NCBI GenBank assembly: GCA_022616435.1
Contig: JAKEET010000082.1
Coordinates: forward strand, 1-60,646
Origin: Gemmataceae bacterium
Lineage (GTDB): Bacteria; Planctomycetota; Planctomycetia; Gemmatales; Gemmataceae
Reading direction: 5' to 3'
Length of the DNA: 60,646 nucleotides
Positions 8,301 to 15,470 of the stretch are shown here, piece by piece. Under the pieces are notes generated by a model, which was not told where the DNA came from, did not search any database, and worked only from the letters and a program-made list of their open reading frames with translations. Every line of letters begins with the position of its first letter. Position 1 is the first letter of the stretch. The position numbers and the translations under genes are program-made.

Positions 8301-9908
8301 ATGGCCGAAGGCACTCTGGAAAACAAACCTGAAACGGCCCCCGCCGAACCCGACGCGGAACAGAAGCCGGCCGGTGAAGCCAAGGCGGATCAAGAGGCCG
8401 CGCCTGACCAAGCCGCGCCTGACCAAGCCGCGCCTGACCAAGCCGCGGCGGCACAGCCGCCCGCCGACGGCGAGAAGAAACCCGAGAAGCTCGACCAGCA
8501 CGTCCTCATCACCGACGTCGGCCCGTGCCGCAAGCACATCAAGGTGACCGTGGACCGCGGCAACATCGACAAGCGCCTCGACGAGAAGTACAAGGAGCTG
8601 GTCGGCGATTCCTGGGTCCCCGGCTTTCGGCCCGGCAAGGCGCCGCGGGAAATCGTGGTCCGCAAGTTCAAGAAGGACGTCATCGGCGAGATCAAGGGCC
8701 AGATCCTCATGCAGAGTCTGGAGCAGCTCGCCGAGGAGCAAGACATCGCCCCGATCAGCCCGCCCAACCTGAATCCAGGCAAGATCGAGATTCCCGACAA
8801 GGGGCCGTTCGTCTACGAGTTCGAAGTCGAGGTGCGGCCGCAGTTCGAGCTGCCCGATTACAAGGGGCTGAAGCTGAAGAAGCCGGTCAAGACCTTCGCC
8901 GACGCCGACGTCGAACAGGAAGAGCAACGGGTGCTGTCGCGGTACGGTCAGCTGGTGCCGAAGACCGGGGCGGCGGCCAAGGGTGATTACATCATCGTCG
9001 ACATGGCGACCGAGTTCGAGGGGAAGCGGCTCGGCACGGCCAAGGAGATCACGCTGCGGGTGGACGACACGCTGGCGTTCCGCGACGGCGTGGCCAACAA
9101 GTTCGGCGAGCAGACCATCGGCGCCCAGGCCGGCGATACGCGGATCGTGGACATTCAGATCACCGATGCCGTGGCCGTCCAGGGCCTGAAGGGCAAGAGC
9201 GTCACGGCGACGCTCGAGATCAAGGACGTCAAGAGCCTGCGGCTGCCCGAGCTGACGCACGACTTCCTCCACCATTTCGGCGTCCATTCGCCGGAGCAGT
9301 TTCGCGAGCTGGTCCGCACCACGCTCGACCGCAAGCTCGAATACACCCAGCGGCAATCGGCCCGCGAGCAGGTGCTGCAGCAGATCGCGGCCGCCTCGAC
9401 CTGGGAATTGCCCAACGACATGCTGATGCGCCAGGCCCGCAAGGCCATGCAGCGGCGCGTGATGGAGATGCGCGAGGCCGGCATGTCGGACGACGAGATC
9501 GCCGGCCGGCAGCGGATGCTGGAGCGCGACGTGCTGCAAAGCACGACGTTGGCCCTCAAGGAGCACTTCGTCCTGCAGAAGATCGCCGAGGTCGAGAAGA
9601 TCGAGATCGACGACGCCGAGATCGACGCCGAGATCGAACGGATCGCCGGCCAGGCGAACGAATCGGCGCGCAAGGTGCGGGCCCAGATGGAGCGCGAGGA
9701 CCTGATCGAGACGCTGGCCGCCCAGCTCATCGAGCGCAAGGCGCTGGATCTGATCCTCGACAACGCCAGCTACGAGGAAGTGCCGCTGGAAGCGCAGCAA
9801 AGCGTGGCCGCGTCCGAGGCGCAGGCCGTCGAGGGCCAGTTGCAGGACCCGACCGCGGCGCCGCCGGAGGAGAAGAAGGACGACGAGAAGAAGGAAGAAG
9901 CGGAATGA
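8301..9908 (+). CDS. tig: trigger factor, ribosome-associated chaperone and peptidyl-prolyl isomerase
   Basis: 535 residues from MAEGTLENK, with GAGG ten bases upstream. Trigger factor binds the ribosomal exit tunnel and folds nascent chains. The ribosome-binding domain covers about residues 70-190 and carries the signature loop GFRPGKAP. An FKBP-like PPIase domain follows (about 220-310, AAAKGDYIIVDMATEFEG), then a long helical chaperone domain. Unusual are an N-terminal extension of about 65 residues, rich in Ala, Glu and Pro and including PDQAA three times in a row (15-base DNA repeats at 8403-8447), and a charged tail ending DDEKKEEAE. Two clpP genes follow, the familiar tig-clp order. 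Confidence 0.95.
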   Translation: MAEGTLENKPETAPAEPDAEQKPAGEAKADQEAAPDQAAPDQAAPDQAAAAQPPADGEKKPEKLDQHVLITDVGPCRKHIKVTVDRGNIDKRLDEKYKELVGDSWVPGFRPGKAPREIVVRKFKKDVIGEIKGQILMQSLEQLAEEQDIAPISPPNLNPGKIEIPDKGPFVYEFEVEVRPQFELPDYKGLKLKKPVKTFADADVEQEEQRVLSRYGQLVPKTGAAAKGDYIIVDMATEFEGKRLGTAKEITLRVDDTLAFRDGVANKFGEQTIGAQAGDTRIVDIQITDAVAVQGLKGKSVTATLEIKDVKSLRLPELTHDFLHHFGVHSPEQFRELVRTTLDRKLEYTQRQSAREQVLQQIAAASTWELPNDMLMRQARKAMQRRVMEMREAGMSDDEIAGRQRMLERDVLQSTTLALKEHFVLQKIAEVEKIEIDDAEIDAEIERIAGQANESARKVRAQMEREDLIETLAAQLIERKALDLILDNASYEEVPLEAQQSVAASEAQAVEGQLQDPTAAPPEEKKDDEKKEEAE

Positions 9909-10023
9909 GCCCGAAGCGGCAGATGAGCACGGCCAAAATCGAAAATCAAGAATCAAAAATCCGCCTCCTTGTCCTGTCGCCTAGAATGAAGAATAATCCC
10001 TGTTCCTAGCCAAAGGACGTCCC

Positions 10024-10668
10024 ATGCTTCACGTGCATCGTCCGGCGCTGGTCGATCCGCAGGCGCAGCGCTGGCGCGAATACTCGCGGCAGCGGCAGAT
10101 GACGCTGGGCGACCTGCTCCTGGAAAACCGCATCGTCTTCCTGGGCAGCTCGCCGGAAACCGGCGGCCAGGCGGCCATCACCGATTACCTCGCCAACGTC
10201 ACGATCCAGAAGCTGCTGTTCTTGCAACACGAAAGCCGCAATCAGGAAATCCACTTCTACATCAATTGCCCCGGCGGCTCGGTGACGGCCACCCTGGCCA
10301 TCTACGACACCATGCAGTTCCTCGAATGCCCGATCTCGACGTATTGCATGGGGATCGCGGCCAGCGGGGCGGCGGTGATCCTGGCGGCCGGCACCAAGAG
10401 CAAGCGCTACGCCCTGCCGAACTCCAAGGTCATGATCCATCAGCCCTGGGGCCAGGTGGGCGGGCAGGTCTCGGACATCGAGATTCAAGCCAAGGAGATC
10501 GCCAAGGAACGCCACCGCTTGAACGAGATCCTGGCCTCCCACACCGGCCAGCCCATCGACCGCGTCGAGAAGGAAACCGACCGCGACCGCTATTTCGACG
10601 CCCATGAGGCCAAGGACTTCGGCCTGGTGGACGACGTCATCAGCAAGACGACGCAAGAGAAAAAGTGA
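10024..10668 (+). CDS. clpP: ATP-dependent Clp protease proteolytic subunit, first paralogue
   Basis: 214 residues, slightly longer than usual ClpP. It forms the serine-protease barrel that works with ClpX or ClpA-type ATPases. The catalytic triad is present: Ser114 in GIAASGAA, His139 in VMIHQPWG and Asp188 in TDRDRY. The residues after the serine are GAA instead of the usual MGA. The N-terminus (MLHVHRPALVDPQAQRWREY) is longer than in canonical ClpP. It lies between tig and a second, more canonical clpP, so the two may assemble into a mixed complex, as known for paired ClpP in other bacteria. Confidence 0.92.
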   Translation: MLHVHRPALVDPQAQRWREYSRQRQMTLGDLLLENRIVFLGSSPETGGQAAITDYLANVTIQKLLFLQHESRNQEIHFYINCPGGSVTATLAIYDTMQFLECPISTYCMGIAASGAAVILAAGTKSKRYALPNSKVMIHQPWGQVGGQVSDIEIQAKEIAKERHRLNEILASHTGQPIDRVEKETDRDRYFDAHEAKDFGLVDDVISKTTQEKK

Positions 10669-10753
10669 ACGAGGAAGTCTGGGCTATCTGCCGCGACATT
10701 GACGACAACGACCAACTTTTCTTCATTGACGGCGGTTTCGGCAGCCGATTCTT

Positions 10754-10831
10754 CTGTAGGTTAGGTTTCCAACCTGACGCGAATGACCCCTTCCCTTGGG
10801 AAGGGCGGTCAGGTTGAAACCTAACCTGCAG
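10754..10831. repeat. REP-like inverted repeat between the two clpP genes
   Basis: Arms 10754-10778 and 10808-10831 are complementary over about 24 bp with one mismatch and one bulged base; the core is GGTTAGGTTT...AACCTGAC. The loop carries a smaller stem CCTTCCC/GGGAAGG. It occupies the spacer 30 bp before the second clpP and may dampen read-through or shape mRNA stability. Confidence 0.8.
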
Positions 10832-10860
10832 AGATGGGCCGGAGCCGCGTGGAGTGTGCC

Positions 10861-11487
10861 ATGCCTCTTGTCCCCTATGTGGTGGAACGCAGCGGCCGCG
10901 AAGAGCGGGTGTTCGACATCTACAGCCGGCTGTTGAAGGACCGCATTATTTTCCTGCAGGGCGTGGTGGACGACGCCAGCGCGAACCTGATCGTGGCGCA
11001 GATGCTGTATCTGCACTTCGACGATCCCAAGGCCGACATCCACCTGTACATCAACTCGCCGGGCGGCTCGGTGACGGCGGGGTTGAGCATTTACGACACG
11101 ATGCAGTTTGTGTCGTGCGACGTGGCGACCTACTGCATCGGCCAGGCGTCGAGCATGGGGGCCGTGCTGCTGACCGCCGGCGCCAAGGGCAAGCGCTATG
11201 GATTGCCGAACGCCCGCATCATGATCCATCAGCCGCTGGCCGGCATGGAGGGGACCACCACGGAAATCTTGATCCGCCTGAAGGAGTATCAGCGGCTCAA
11301 GGAGATGCTCAACAGCATCCTCCTCAAGCACACCGGCCAGACGCTCGACAAGATCGAGAAGGACACCGATCGCGACAATTTCATGTCGGCGACCGAGGCC
11401 CAGGAATACGGCCTGATCGACATCGTCGTCGAACGGATGCCGCTGATCCCGAGGCCGGAGCGGAAGGAAGAGAAGGAAGAGGAGTAG
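10861..11487 (+). CDS. clpP: ATP-dependent Clp protease proteolytic subunit, second paralogue
   Basis: 208 residues from [20 protein letters not shown], the classical ClpP N-terminus; nine extra in-frame residues upstream are not needed. The triad is canonical: Ser98 in [14 protein letters not shown], His123 in IMIHQPL, and the Asp in [10 protein letters not shown]. The tail is strongly charged (ERKEEKEEE). Together with the first paralogue it forms a tandem clpP pair downstream of tig. No clpX is in the window, so the ATPase partner is encoded elsewhere. Confidence 0.95.
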   Translation: MPLVPYVVERSGREERVFDIYSRLLKDRIIFLQGVVDDASANLIVAQMLYLHFDDPKADIHLYINSPGGSVTAGLSIYDTMQFVSCDVATYCIGQASSMGAVLLTAGAKGKRYGLPNARIMIHQPLAGMEGTTTEILIRLKEYQRLKEMLNSILLKHTGQTLDKIEKDTDRDNFMSATEAQEYGLIDIVVERMPLIPRPERKEEKEEE

Positions 11488-11517
11488 GCGGCTCGTGGGA
11501 CGCCGCGTGAAGTCCAT

Positions 11518-12345
11518 ATGCAGGCAGGACGCCGCTATCCGTTGCTGCTCGCCTTGCTCGGTTCGCTGCTGCTTGCCGGATGCAAGAGCCGCGAGCTGGT
11601 GGAGAACGAGTTGCGCGCCCGCGACATCCAGTACCGCGAAGCCATGGAAGAATTGGGCCGCACCGAGGCCCAGAACCAGGCGCTGCAGCGCGAGCTCGAA
11701 GCCCTCCGCCGCGGCGCCCACATCCCTCCCGAACAGGCCGCGCAGCTGTTCGGCGTCAAACGTCTCGCCCTGGGCCGCATGACCGGCGGCTACGACAACG
11801 ACGGCCGGGCCGGCGACGAAGCGCTGCAAGTCATCCTCGAGCCGCGCGACGGCGCCGACCATTCGATCAAGGCCCCCGGCCAGGCGGTCATCACGGCCCT
11901 CGAGATCCACCCGCAGGGCATCAAGACGCCGATCGGCGAGTGGGTCGTCGGTCCCGATCAGCTTCGGCGCACGTGGAAGCAGGGGCTGTTGAGCACCGGC
12001 TACGCGTTGATCCTGCCGTGGAAGACGTTTCCGCAATCCGAAAACGTGCGCGTCGTCGCCCGCCTCATCCTCGCCGACAACCGCGTCTTCGAAGCGGACA
12101 AGGACGTGCGCGTCCGCGTCGCCCCCGGCATGCGGCCTCCGGAAGTGCTGCCGGGCGAGCCTGTGCCGGGCGCGTTGGGGCCACATGGCTCAGGGCCGCC
12201 GCTCATTCCCGCGCTCAAACAGCCGTACCCCAACATGCCGGTCGGCGTCTGGGTGCCGCCGCCCCTGGACCGGGCGATTCAGGTCGGCCGGCCGATCCCG
12301 CAAGTCCCCCAGGCGCCGCAGGCCGATTGGCCGGCGTTTGAATAG
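11518..12345 (+). CDS. predicted lipoprotein with N-terminal coiled coil
   Basis: 275 residues. Signal peptide with lipobox LLLAGC puts the lipidated Cys at residue 22. Residues 25-68 form a heptad-like coiled coil (ELRARDIQYREAMEELG onward). A globular beta-rich domain follows at about 75-205, and the last ~70 residues are Pro-rich (GPPLIPALKQPYPNMP). It is expected at the membrane facing the periplasm. No enzymatic motif is seen; the family is not recognised. It starts 30 bp after the second clpP and may be co-transcribed with it. Confidence 0.8.
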   Translation: MQAGRRYPLLLALLGSLLLAGCKSRELVENELRARDIQYREAMEELGRTEAQNQALQRELEALRRGAHIPPEQAAQLFGVKRLALGRMTGGYDNDGRAGDEALQVILEPRDGADHSIKAPGQAVITALEIHPQGIKTPIGEWVVGPDQLRRTWKQGLLSTGYALILPWKTFPQSENVRVVARLILADNRVFEADKDVRVRVAPGMRPPEVLPGEPVPGALGPHGSGPPLIPALKQPYPNMPVGVWVPPPLDRAIQVGRPIPQVPQAPQADWPAFE

Positions 12346-12354
12346 ACATATCGC

Positions 12355-13398
12355 GTGCGCAAGTTCAAAGTCAGTCGCGATGCCGCCGCCCTGCTGCCGG
12401 CGGTTGCCGCCAAGCTGCGGCCTCCCCATGGTGTGGTCCTCGGCTCGCCCAGGGAGGCGGCCGAGCTGGCCGGCCTTTTGCATGATCCGGACATCGTCTG
12501 CTGGCAGCTCGACCTGCATCAGGCCCAGCGGCTGCGCGAAAACTTGGCCGAGCGCAGTTTGAGCGCGGCGGTCGTCACGCTGCCGGACTTGTGGGACCTG
12601 CCGCGGCCGTTGCGGACGCTGCTCTACCCGGTCCCGCTCGGCGGCGAGCGGGCCTTGAAGCTCGACGTCATCGAACAGACCTATCACACGCTCGCGCCCG
12701 ACGGCCACCTGATCGTGCTGTCGCCGTACGAGCGCGACAACGTCATCCCGCAGACGCTCAAGAAAGTGTTCGGCCGGGTGCACGTCCCCGACGGCTCGGA
12801 CAACGCGATCTTCTGGTGCCGGCGCGACGCGGACCGGCCGCGGCGGCGGCACGAGATCACCTTTCAAGTCCGCGCCGACGAGACGACGTCGCTGCGGTTC
12901 GTGTCGCGGCCCGGCGTGTTTTCGTATGGCCGTTTCGATCACGGCGCCCGCGCCCTCGTGGAAAGCGCCGACATCCACCCCGGCGACCGCATCGTCGATC
13001 TGGGCTGCGGCGTCGGCGCCAACGGCATCCTCGCCGTTCGCCGGGCCGGTCCTGAGGGATTCGTCGCCTTCGTGGACAGCAACGTCCGCGCGATCGCCCT
13101 GGCGGAATTCAACGCACAGGCCCTGGGCGTGCCCCACGTTCAGACGTATGCCACGCCGGACGCCGGCGGCCCGCCCGAGGCGAGCTTCGACGTCGTCCTC
13201 GCCAACCCGCCCTACTACGCGCAGCTCTCGATCGCCCGGCTGTTCATCGAACGCGGCCACGCCCTGCTGAAACCGGGCGGCCGGTTCTACCTGGTCACCA
13301 AGATGCTCGAACAGGTCGCGGAACAGGTGCACGAGGTCTTCGGCGAAGCCGATGTCTTCGAGCGCCGCGGCTACTTCATCTTTCAAGCGACCGCGTGA
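12355..13398 (+). CDS. class I SAM-dependent methyltransferase, RsmC/RlmG-like
   Basis: 347 residues starting at a GTG nine bases after the preceding stop. The C-terminal half is the catalytic domain: SAM-binding motif I VDLGCGVGANGILA (about residues 217-230), acidic motif II FVDSN, and motif IV NPPYY, the (D/N)PPY signature of N-methyltransferases acting on exocyclic amino groups. The N-terminal half resembles a degenerate second methyltransferase fold, as in RsmC (16S rRNA m2G1207) and RlmG (23S rRNA m2G1835). The exact rRNA position is not decidable here. Cytoplasmic. Confidence 0.82.
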   Translation: MRKFKVSRDAAALLPAVAAKLRPPHGVVLGSPREAAELAGLLHDPDIVCWQLDLHQAQRLRENLAERSLSAAVVTLPDLWDLPRPLRTLLYPVPLGGERALKLDVIEQTYHTLAPDGHLIVLSPYERDNVIPQTLKKVFGRVHVPDGSDNAIFWCRRDADRPRRRHEITFQVRADETTSLRFVSRPGVFSYGRFDHGARALVESADIHPGDRIVDLGCGVGANGILAVRRAGPEGFVAFVDSNVRAIALAEFNAQALGVPHVQTYATPDAGGPPEASFDVVLANPPYYAQLSIARLFIERGHALLKPGGRFYLVTKMLEQVAEQVHEVFGEADVFERRGYFIFQATA

Positions 13399-13410
13399 AG
13401 GGGGCTCCCC

Positions 13411-13920
13411 ATGCCGACGGCCGACGACTTGATTCGCTTGCTGCATCTGCAGCCGCATCCGAAAGAGGGGGGCTATTTTCGCGAGACCTATCGGGCCGCG
13501 GAATCGGTCGCGGCCGAAGCGTTGCCCGAGCGCTACGGCGGACCCCGCGCGGCCAGCACGGCGATCTACTACCTGCTGACGGCGACGACGTATTCCGCTC
13601 TGCACCGGCTGCAGAGCGATGAAGTGTTTCACTTCTATCTCGGCGGTCCGGTGACGATGCTGCAGCTCTTGCCCGACGGCGCCGCGCGCACCGTGATCCT
13701 CGGCCCGGACCTGCGCGCGGGCCAGCAAGTGCAGGTGGTCGTGCCGCGCGGCGTGTGGCAAGGCAGCCTGCTGGAGCCGGATGGCGAGTTCGCCCTGCTG
13801 GGCTGCACCGTGGCGCCCGGCTTCGAGTACGCGGACTACGAAGGCGGCCGCCGCGACCTGCTGCTTGCCCAGTATCCGCAAGCTGCCGAGCTCATCCGCC
13901 GCCTCACCCCGTCGTCATGA
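13411..13920 (+). CDS. cupin domain protein, DUF985 family
   Basis: 169 residues starting MPTADDLIRLLHLQPHPKEGGYFRET, the characteristic opening of DUF985 (cupin_5). The jelly-roll follows with SALHRLQSDEVFHFYLGG, where His and Glu of the cupin metal motif are visible, and ends VAPGFEYADYEGG. Structures of this family are known, but its substrate is not settled. It begins 12 bp after the methyltransferase, so co-transcription is likely, and its stop overlaps the start of the following gene fragment. Confidence 0.85.
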   Translation: MPTADDLIRLLHLQPHPKEGGYFRETYRAAESVAAEALPERYGGPRAASTAIYYLLTATTYSALHRLQSDEVFHFYLGGPVTMLQLLPDGAARTVILGPDLRAGQQVQVVVPRGVWQGSLLEPDGEFALLGCTVAPGFEYADYEGGRRDLLLAQYPQAAELIRRLTPSS

Positions 13921-14120
13921 TCGTCGTCTATCGCCGGCAGCTCGACGAGCTGATCCGGCTGATCGAGGCGTGCCAGCCCAAGGGCGTTCTACGCCGTCGA
14001 CGATCTGCGGTCGGCGTCGGAAGGCATCTTGCCGCGGCGCATGCCGCGCGGTCCCTGGCTGAACACGGCCGAGGTGTTGAAGACATCGGCGGCGTTGACG
14101 ATGGCCGTTCCCCAAGCCGT
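13917..14120 (+). pseudogene. DUF2179-like C-terminal domain fragment with a frameshift
   Basis: The ATG overlapping the cupin stop opens MIVVYRRQLDELIRLIEACQ, then the frame is lost. Dropping one G from the GGG at 13982-13984 restores AFYAVDDLRSASEGILPRR, which matches the end of DUF2179/DUF5698 membrane proteins (xFYTVEDVRxxxEG). The membrane-spanning N-terminus of that family is missing. I read this as a decayed fragment with a single-base insertion; a sequencing error would fix the frame but not the missing N-terminus. The 3' limit is approximate. Confidence 0.5.
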
Positions 14121-14206
14121 TGCCCAGGCGGCGCCCATCACCGTTCCTCAAGACAAGGCCGAAGGCGGCGGCGAGCGCGGCGCGCAACCCCGCGCCGCGG
14201 CATCGT

Positions 14207-14287
14207 GTGATGCGTGGCCGGGGCTGAGTCTTCGAAGCCCCGGCGGCCAGCCCATCGCGTCATGCAGCGCCGGGGCTCGAAGACTCA
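14207..14287. repeat. REP-like palindrome, first copy of the CCGGGGCT family
   Basis: GCCGGGGCTGAGTCTTCGAA runs into AGCCCCGGC, a stem of about nine pairs, and a second half CGCCGGGGCTCGAAGACTCA follows at 14258-14287. The same words recur at 23601-23637. No gene covers this stretch; 14121-14458 holds only this repeat and the promoter below. Confidence 0.75.
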
Positions 14288-14342
14288 ATCCGCCACATCC
14301 CGCGACCGAGAAACGAGAAGAAAACTTTCTTCGATTTTTTGC

Positions 14343-14370
14343 TGGACAACCCAGGTTCGCGGGTTACAAT
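14343..14370 (+). promoter_or_regulatory. candidate sigma-70 promoter for the amidotransferase-like gene
   Basis: TGGACA at 14343-14348 and TACAAT at 14365-14370 with a 16-bp spacer. The expected start is near 14377, leaving a leader of about 80 bases in which CAGCTGACGC occurs twice. Confidence 0.5.
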
Positions 14371-14458
14371 CCCTCTCCAGCTGACGCCAGCTGCCTAGCA
14401 GCTGACGCGAAACAGCGGGGCACATTCACACGACCTCTTTTGAGGAAAGGAGTCCTCC

Positions 14459-15184
14459 GTGTTCAATTCCCCTTCGTCCGCGATCCGCATCGCCGTCTAC
14501 GGTTCCGAGATTGGCCAGCCCGGCAAGAACATCGGCTTGTGGCCCTCCGGCTACCAGGGCTGCATTGTCGCCGCCGGCGCCACCCCGGTCTTCCTCAAAC
14601 CCGCGCTGGGCGATCGCTCGTGGGATGAGATCATCGACGACTGCATCGGTGTCGTGGTCTGCGGCTTCAACCGCGGCCCGACCCGGCACGGCGATCTCGA
14701 GTCGCTGTGCCTGTGGGCCAAGTCGAACCGCTTCCCGATCCTGGCCATCGACCGCGGCTTGCTGGCGCTCAACGCGGCGCTGGGCGGCCTCAACTACGAC
14801 GATCTGCCGCGCGCATTGCCCGACGCCCTCCAGCATCGCCACCCGCCGGAGCATGGCCTGAGGCACGCCATCGTCGTCCAGCCGCAGTCGCTCCTGGCCC
14901 ACGTCTACGGCGAAGGCGAGATCGTCGTCAACAGCGAGCATCGCCAGGCGGTGCAACGCCTCGCGCCCGGATTCAACGTCAGCGCCACGGCGCTTGACGG
15001 CGTCATCGAAGCGATCGAGCACAAGAATGAGAATTGGTTCGCCCTGGGCATCCAGTGGCAGCCGGCGTCGGCCTCGGCGTCGGGGCTCGACATCCAGGTG
15101 TTCCGCGCCTTGATCGACGCCGCTCAGAAGGCCGTCGCCGACGGCCATGTTCGCCGGCCACGCAAACTGGCGCTGGCGGTGTGA
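14459..15184 (+). CDS. class I glutamine amidotransferase-like protein (peptidase C26 fold) lacking the catalytic triad
   Basis: 241 residues from a GTG preceded by AGGAG. The chain follows the C26/gamma-glutamyl-GABA hydrolase plan: GYQGCIVAAGATPVFLKP, then AIDRGLLALNAALGG, VNSEHRQAV and GVIEAIE, GIQWQPASA. In active members the nucleophile Cys stands in G-C-RG-Q-L; here that site is Asp98 (IDRG). The HPE of the second motif reads Gln201-Pro-Ala203. So nucleophile, His and Glu are all replaced while the scaffold around them is intact. It should be unable to hydrolyse glutamine amides and may act as a binding or regulatory protein. Intact frame, good ribosome-binding site and a plausible promoter argue against a pseudogene. 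Confidence 0.8.
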   Translation: MFNSPSSAIRIAVYGSEIGQPGKNIGLWPSGYQGCIVAAGATPVFLKPALGDRSWDEIIDDCIGVVVCGFNRGPTRHGDLESLCLWAKSNRFPILAIDRGLLALNAALGGLNYDDLPRALPDALQHRHPPEHGLRHAIVVQPQSLLAHVYGEGEIVVNSEHRQAVQRLAPGFNVSATALDGVIEAIEHKNENWFALGIQWQPASASASGLDIQVFRALIDAAQKAVADGHVRRPRKLALAV

Positions 15185-15232
15185 ACGCAACGTCGGGTGC
15201 CATACGAGTTGGGCGGCATACGAGTTGGGCGC

Positions 15233-15433
15233 CATGCTTTCGCCGATCCCACGCGACGCGTACAGGTCCTGGACCACCACGGCGAAAGCATGGGCGAGCC
15301 AGCGACGCCATCCCTCATGCAGCGCCGACTGGGAACAGTGAATTGGCTGTGGGTCGAGTTGTCCGGCGCCCGGCATGCTTTCGCCGTGTCAGTCCAGATC
15401 CTTCACGTATCGCGAGGGAGCGGCGAAAGCATG
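15233..15433. repeat. bipartite palindromic repeat, copy A
   Basis: Two hairpin units. Unit 1 has arms CATGCTTTCGCCG (15233-15245) and CGGCGAAAGCATG (15280-15292); unit 2 has the same arms at 15374-15386 and 15421-15433. The loops differ between units, but each unit matches the corresponding unit of copy B at 29383-29554, including flanks such as GGGCGAGCCAGCGAC and GCGAGGGAGCGGCG. The gap 15185-15470 contains no gene; just before the repeat, CATACGAGTTGGGCG occurs twice. Confidence 0.9.
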
Positions 15434-15470
15434 CCACCCAAAATTGGACGCCTACTTGATTGACAGAGCA

